This document shows, piece after piece, positions 5,624-8,609 of a stretch of 8,609 bases of DNA. The DNA comes from Methylococcaceae bacterium (GTDB lineage Bacteria > Pseudomonadota > Gammaproteobacteria > Methylococcales > Methylomonadaceae): the NCBI GenBank assembly GCA_005779525.1, contig SXIZ01000049.1:1-8609 (forward strand). The letters run 5' to 3'. Position 1 is the first letter of the stretch; each line of letters opens with the position of its first letter. The notes below the pieces were generated by a model. The model was not told where the DNA came from. It made no database searches and saw nothing but the letters and a program-made list of their open reading frames with translations. A program made the translations under genes and the position numbers.

Positions 5624-6724
5624 TTACTCCTGCGTCAAAGGTATGGCCGCTTGGTTAAATGCAGTATTCACATATTCTTTAAGCTCTTTATCTTGTTGGT
5701 AAATCAATAACACTTTTAACTGCTCTGCTTCCGCTAATTGTTCTGCTTCAGTTTCACCCATACACAACAACGCAGTATCCCACGCATCCGCCCAGGTAGG
5801 ATCATCGTGCAATACGGTGACTGACAGTAACTGATGCGTCACTGGCCGACCCGTGCGCGGATCGAGAATATGCGAATACGCCTGCCCGTGATCTTCAAAA
5901 AAATTTCGATAGGTTCCTGCGGTCATAATTGCAGTACCTTGTTGTTCTTTAATCTCTAAAATTCTATGAATATTACTGCTATTCGGAATGGGCTTTTGAA
6001 TCGCCACTTTCCAGGGTTGTTGATTGGATTTGATGCCCTTGGCTTTCATTTCGCCGCCGATTTCAATCAGATAATTATTAATGCCCTGTTGTTCCATATA
6101 TTTAGCGAGTGCTTGCACACTGTAACCTTGAGCAATGGCTGACAAATCTATGGCTAGTAGCGGATCACGTTTACGAATTTTGTTGTTAGGCGCATCAATC
6201 TCCAGGGCTTGCATCCCCACATGTTTTAATGTTGCTTGGATTTCATCTGGCGTAGGCACCCGATTTTCATGCTTAGAAAATCCCCACAAATCAAAAATTG
6301 GCTTAACGGTTAAATCAAAACAGCCTTTGGATTTTTGAAACACCGTCTTAGAAATTGTTAAGAGCTCGGTAATTTCTGGCGATATAGTTATCCATTCAGT
6401 AGTGTGCTGTTGATTAATGTGGGAAATTTCAGAATCATCTCGATAATTCGACATTTTGCTATCTATATCTGCCAGAATTTTATCGACCTCAGCTTGCAAA
6501 CTGGCTTTGGTGAAGTGACTATCAACAGCCGCTAATTTTAGCGTATACGTCGTTCCCTGCGCCGCACCCGAAAACTGAATATCCTGTTGCCGATCGCAGC
6601 CTGTAAGGCCCAATAAATTACACATTAATATTAATGCAAGTCGATGTTTCAGCCGAAAATTATGCACAGTTTTCACCCGTGTAGAAAGCATGTTAGTAAT
6701 GGAATCCAAGAAATATAATAACAT
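5624..6724 (-). CDS. apbE: FAD:protein FMN transferase (ApbE lipoprotein)
   Basis: ApbE enzymes attach FMN from FAD to a threonine of target proteins outside the inner membrane, such as Nqr/Rnf subunits and periplasmic flavoreductases. Family blocks run in order: GAAQGTTYTLKL (53-64, Gln57 where Met is usual), GCFDLTVKPIFDLWGF (134-149), DLSAIAQGYSV (193-203), LIEIGGEMKAKG (219-230), TAGTYRNFFE (268-277), YSHILDPRTGRPV (283-295) and WADAWDTALLCMG (311-323), whose Asp and Thr belong to the metal/FAD site. A lipobox, LTGC, puts the lipid anchor at Cys43. The N-terminus is uncertain. The ATG at 6724 gives a long 43-residue leader with a weak AGG; the in-frame ATG at 6691 gives a more usual 32 residues. 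No flavinylation target lies in the window, so it is an orphan copy here. It is divergent from the gene at 6909. Confidence 0.96.
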   Translation of the reverse strand: MLLYFLDSITNMLSTRVKTVHNFRLKHRLALILMCNLLGLTGCDRQQDIQFSGAAQGTTYTLKLAAVDSHFTKASLQAEVDKILADIDSKMSNYRDDSEISHINQQHTTEWITISPEITELLTISKTVFQKSKGCFDLTVKPIFDLWGFSKHENRVPTPDEIQATLKHVGMQALEIDAPNNKIRKRDPLLAIDLSAIAQGYSVQALAKYMEQQGINNYLIEIGGEMKAKGIKSNQQPWKVAIQKPIPNSSNIHRILEIKEQQGTAIMTAGTYRNFFEDHGQAYSHILDPRTGRPVTHQLLSVTVLHDDPTWADAWDTALLCMGETEAEQLAEAEQLKVLLIYQQDKELKEYVNTAFNQAAIPLTQE

Positions 6725-6854
6725 TTTGCCTGTAAATGCAGCTTCGCAAAAAATATATTGATCCCCACTTGTATAATTTATAGACTGTCACTAAACTTGT
6801 AATGGGCCAAAGGCAGTTTGTTATCTATTGATGGCACTGCGTAAGGTTGAGTGT

Positions 6855-6871
6855 TTAAGTTTTTAACTTAA
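6855..6871. promoter_or_regulatory. Palindrome TTAAGTT-TTT-AACTTAA upstream of the small acidic gene
   Basis: Perfect 7-base arms (6855-6861 and 6865-6871) lie around TTT, 38 bases before the ATG at 6909. The site is in the apbE/small-gene divergent spacer (6725-6908). A plausible promoter toward the plus-strand gene lies upstream: TTGTAA, an 18-base spacer and TTATCT, roughly 6798-6827. The palindrome would sit downstream of it, as an operator or a leader hairpin. The symmetry is seen; the function is inferred. Confidence 0.35.
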
Positions 6872-6908
6872 TGATGTATCGTTTCAACATTTAACGGGGA
6901 TTTTTGTC

Positions 6909-7250
6909 ATGGAAATCAATACTACTAGCCAACTTAGTTCGACATCGACTCAGTTATTGCAAGCATCGCAAGCACAAACAAGCAACGAAGCCTCTGAAAC
7001 TGAAGTTCAGTCACAAACTAATGCGGTCTCCAGCGACGAACAGGAACCACAAATTTCTGCCGATGGTGCACGTTTAGCAGCGACCAATAATAGCAGTAAT
7101 AATTCTGCAAACAGCCCAGCTATCAGTAATTCTGAGGAAGCGCAGCAAGTGCTTAATCAGTTGCGCGACCAGATTCAAGCCAGCCCTGATCAAACAGCGC
7201 AAGCGCAAAGCAATGTTAGCAGCGCTTTAGTCGCTAGCTTAGTCGGCTAA
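6909..7250 (+). CDS. Small acidic Ser/Gln/Asn-rich protein, probably disordered
   Basis: I do not recognise this 113-residue protein. It has no Cys, His, Lys, Phe, Tyr or Trp, only two basic residues (Arg55, Arg86) and about twelve acidic ones. Residues 1-45 are rich in Ser, Thr and Gln without hydrophobic segments; 58-75 are an Asn/Ser tract. A likely helix follows from 75 to about 92 (SEEAQQVLNQLRDQIQ) and a mildly hydrophobic tail ends in SALVASLVG. The QISADGARLAA segment (48-58) resembles the 'LSxxAxxLA' stretch of FlgM and related flagellar proteins, but the FlgM C-terminal pattern is not evident and no flagellar gene lies nearby. There is no signal peptide. The start is good: GGGGA (6896-6900) lies eight bases before the ATG. 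The MOSC gene follows after 53 bases, so the two may be co-transcribed. Confidence 0.75.
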   Translation: MEINTTSQLSSTSTQLLQASQAQTSNEASETEVQSQTNAVSSDEQEPQISADGARLAATNNSSNNSANSPAISNSEEAQQVLNQLRDQIQASPDQTAQAQSNVSSALVASLVG

Positions 7251-7303
7251 TACGGGTTACGCTCAGGCTGCAACTGTGAATTATATTGTTACTAGCGCCT
7301 TGA

Positions 7304-8134
7304 ATGTCTGCACTCTATCTCAGTAAGATTTTTATTTACCCAATAAAATCCTTACGTGGAATTGAAGTCACTGAGTGGACCGCAGACTCTAAAGGTCTGG
7401 TGTATGATCGACGCTGGATGCTGGTGGATGCAGATAATCAGTTCTTGAGTCAACGCAAACTGCCGCGTATGGCGCTGATATCGACTGCGCTCACCGCAAC
7501 TCACCTGCTCGTTTCTGCACCTGAAATGCCTGACTTAGCTATTCCATTAGCCGAGCATAGCGAAGATCAGCTGCTGGCAGAAATTTGGCATGACCATTGT
7601 TTCACTTATATGGTCTCTGAAGCTGCGAATTTATGGTTTAGCTCGTTTCTCGAGGTGCCATCCAAACTCGTGTATCAACCCGATAACTGTATTCGCCAAG
7701 TAGATCAAGATTACGCCCACCCAGCAGATGAAACTAGCTTAAGCGATGGTTTTCCGTTTTTACTGGTGTCCGAAAACTCGCTGCGTGCGTTGAATTCAAA
7801 ACTGGCTGAGCCAGTCACCATGGCACGATTCCGACCAAATTTAGTTGTCTCTGGTTGCGAGGCGTTTGCAGAAGACACTTGGCGAGAAATTACCATTGGG
7901 ACTATTCAGTTTCGCTTACCCAAACCCTGCTCGCGCTGCTCAGTACCCAATGTTGACCCATGGACCGCAACGACCGGAAAAGAACCCATTCAAACCCTCA
8001 ATAGCTTTCGCAAATGGCAAAATAAAATTTATTTTGGTCAAAATGCTATTCACAATGCCGCAGGCACTTTGCAGCAACGGATGCCAATTAATATCCTGCA
8101 CACTGGAGAGCTGCAACCTCCACTCACTGATTAG
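7304..8134 (+). CDS. MOSC domain-containing protein (YcbX/mARC type, no ferredoxin domain)
   Basis: This 276-residue, probably cytoplasmic protein has an N-terminal MOSC beta-barrel domain (about 5-100; IYPIKSLRGIEV, GLVYDRRWMLVD, FLSQRKLPRMALI) and a MOSC domain (about 120-270; DGFPFLLVSENSL, RFRPNLVVSG, PCSRCSVPNVD, FGQNAI). Cys212 in the SRC motif matches the conserved cysteine expected to bind the molybdenum cofactor. YcbX and mARC reduce N-hydroxylated compounds. E. coli YcbX has about 370 residues because of a C-terminal 2Fe-2S domain; this protein stops after the MOSC domain, so it would need a separate electron donor. The ATG is the first start after an in-frame TGA directly before it (7301-7303). 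Its Shine-Dalgarno is very weak, which suggests coupling to, or read-through from, the small gene upstream. Confidence 0.9.
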   Translation: MSALYLSKIFIYPIKSLRGIEVTEWTADSKGLVYDRRWMLVDADNQFLSQRKLPRMALISTALTATHLLVSAPEMPDLAIPLAEHSEDQLLAEIWHDHCFTYMVSEAANLWFSSFLEVPSKLVYQPDNCIRQVDQDYAHPADETSLSDGFPFLLVSENSLRALNSKLAEPVTMARFRPNLVVSGCEAFAEDTWREITIGTIQFRLPKPCSRCSVPNVDPWTATTGKEPIQTLNSFRKWQNKIYFGQNAIHNAAGTLQQRMPINILHTGELQPPLTD

Positions 8135-8143
8135 CTGTTTTTG

Positions 8144-8157
8144 CAGAAACGCTTCTG
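8144..8157. terminator. Weak hairpin between convergent genes
   Basis: CAGAA (8144-8148) and TTCTG (8153-8157) form a 5-bp stem around ACGC, between the MOSC stop codon and the convergent gene. Neither strand has a proper T tract directly after it, so it is at best a weak or Rho-assisted end signal. Confidence 0.2.
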
Positions 8158-8178
8158 TAGACCAAACTTACTTAAGTT

Positions 8179-8609
8179 CTAGACCACAGGCAGTAACGCA
8201 CGCGGCTGTTTACCACTGGAATAAATCCAAAAATCCAGACTCAAATGCCATTTCGCATTAATTTGAAAAGCCTTATACAGCACTTTTTGATATTCGAATA
8301 ATTCTATTAACACCGCTTGCACATTTTTAAATGCGTAGGGGTTATGTTGTAAATATTTAATTAAACGTTCAAAAAAAACAATCCCTTCAGCGGGATTAAA
8401 CCAATGTTCTTCGATGTCGCTGAGCGGTGACTCATCTTCCAAAATCTTACCCACCTCCAGCCTGGAAAGCGATAAAAAATCATCCAAGTCTGGTAGCGAA
8501 AGTCTAGAGGCAATTGAGTCTAAATCATCTGCAGCCTCTGCGATTGCAGCGCCATTCACATAAGTGCTAAACCCCGGGTTATCAATATCCAGTACGATGT
8601 AATAAGCCA
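8179..8609 (-). CDS. Unrecognised helical protein, start beyond the right edge (partial)
   Basis: The reading frame is open from the TAG at 8179-8181 to the window edge, giving 142 visible residues. The real start is probably just off the edge; an internal GTG at 8559 could open the frame but would cut off the conserved-looking AYYIVLDIDNPGFSTYVNG beginning. That beginning looks like a beta-strand followed by a loop. Next comes an acidic, helical region (AAIAEAADDLDSIASRL), then DLDDFLSL, EEHWFNPAEGIVFFERL, a long helix (VQAVLIELFEYQKVLYKAF) and a near-terminal AKWHLSLDF. There is no signal peptide or membrane segment in the visible part. It resembles small hypothetical proteins ending in 'W-H-x-x-x-DF', but I know of no function. 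It converges on the MOSC gene. Confidence 0.8.
   Translation of the reverse strand, partial: AYYIVLDIDNPGFSTYVNGAAIAEAADDLDSIASRLSLPDLDDFLSLSRLEVGKILEDESPLSDIEEHWFNPAEGIVFFERLIKYLQHNPYAFKNVQAVLIELFEYQKVLYKAFQINAKWHLSLDFWIYSSGKQPRALLPVV

Noticed and set aside
6851..6885. Flagellar sigma-28 promoter before the acidic small gene
   Set aside because: A TAAGTTTT-like -35 exists, but the sequence 11 bases later does not resemble GCCGATAA.
7845..8261. 138-codon plus-strand open frame overlapping the MOSC gene end
   Set aside because: It is out of frame with a clear MOSC domain, its product has no recognisable pattern, and it overlaps the convergent gene at 8179.
1..8609. CRISPR array, transposon ends, phage genes or toxin-antitoxin modules
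   Set aside because: I saw no regularly spaced repeats, no transposase or integrase motifs, and no paired small genes of those types on either strand.

Overview
The window looks like ordinary chromosomal DNA of a gammaproteobacterium with moderate GC content. The evidence is an E. coli-like glutamyl-tRNA synthetase next to a tRNA-Ala(GGC) gene, OmpA-type and ApbE-type lipoproteins with lipoboxes, and Shine-Dalgarno/terminator signals of the usual proteobacterial kind. I cannot place it to genus. The VWA-OmpA lipoprotein reminds me of methylotrophic or Legionella-like gammaproteobacteria, but that is only an impression.

Layout, left to right. Positions 1-57 (minus): the first 19 codons of a gene running off the left edge, perhaps an RNA methyltransferase. 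112-184 (minus): tRNA-Ala(GGC), with its own well-formed promoter at 201-228, just behind the gltX stop codon. 232-1635 (minus): gltX. An AT-rich divergent spacer (1636-1886) carries an inverted repeat and a leader hairpin. 1887-3122 (plus): lipoprotein with a von Willebrand A domain, a calcium-type TT3 motif and an OmpA peptidoglycan-binding domain, closed by a strong terminator. 3270-4859 (plus): SulP-family anion transporter. It converges on a DUF3597 protein (4917-5282, minus) across a perfect hairpin. 5283-5623 has no convincing gene; it looks like a dispersed-repeat or structured-RNA stretch. 5624-6724 (minus): apbE lipoprotein. 6909-7250 (plus): small acidic, Ser/Gln/Asn-rich, probably disordered protein. 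7304-8134 (plus): MOSC-domain protein of the YcbX/mARC type without the ferredoxin domain. 8179-8609 (minus): C-terminal 142 residues of an unrecognised protein whose start lies off the right edge.

The genes do not form one pathway. The transcription units are short and strands alternate often. gltX, tRNA-Ala and the left-edge gene share an orientation and serve translation or RNA modification. The VWA-OmpA and ApbE lipoproteins act at the envelope. SulP moves an anion across the inner membrane. The MOSC protein is probably a molybdenum-cofactor reductase. I found no CRISPR array, transposase, phage gene or toxin-antitoxin pair, and no clearly new multi-gene system. The most useful leads are the gene-free 5283-5623 stretch, the acidic small protein at 6909, the interleaved inverted repeats on the tRNA promoter, and the unrecognised right-edge protein.
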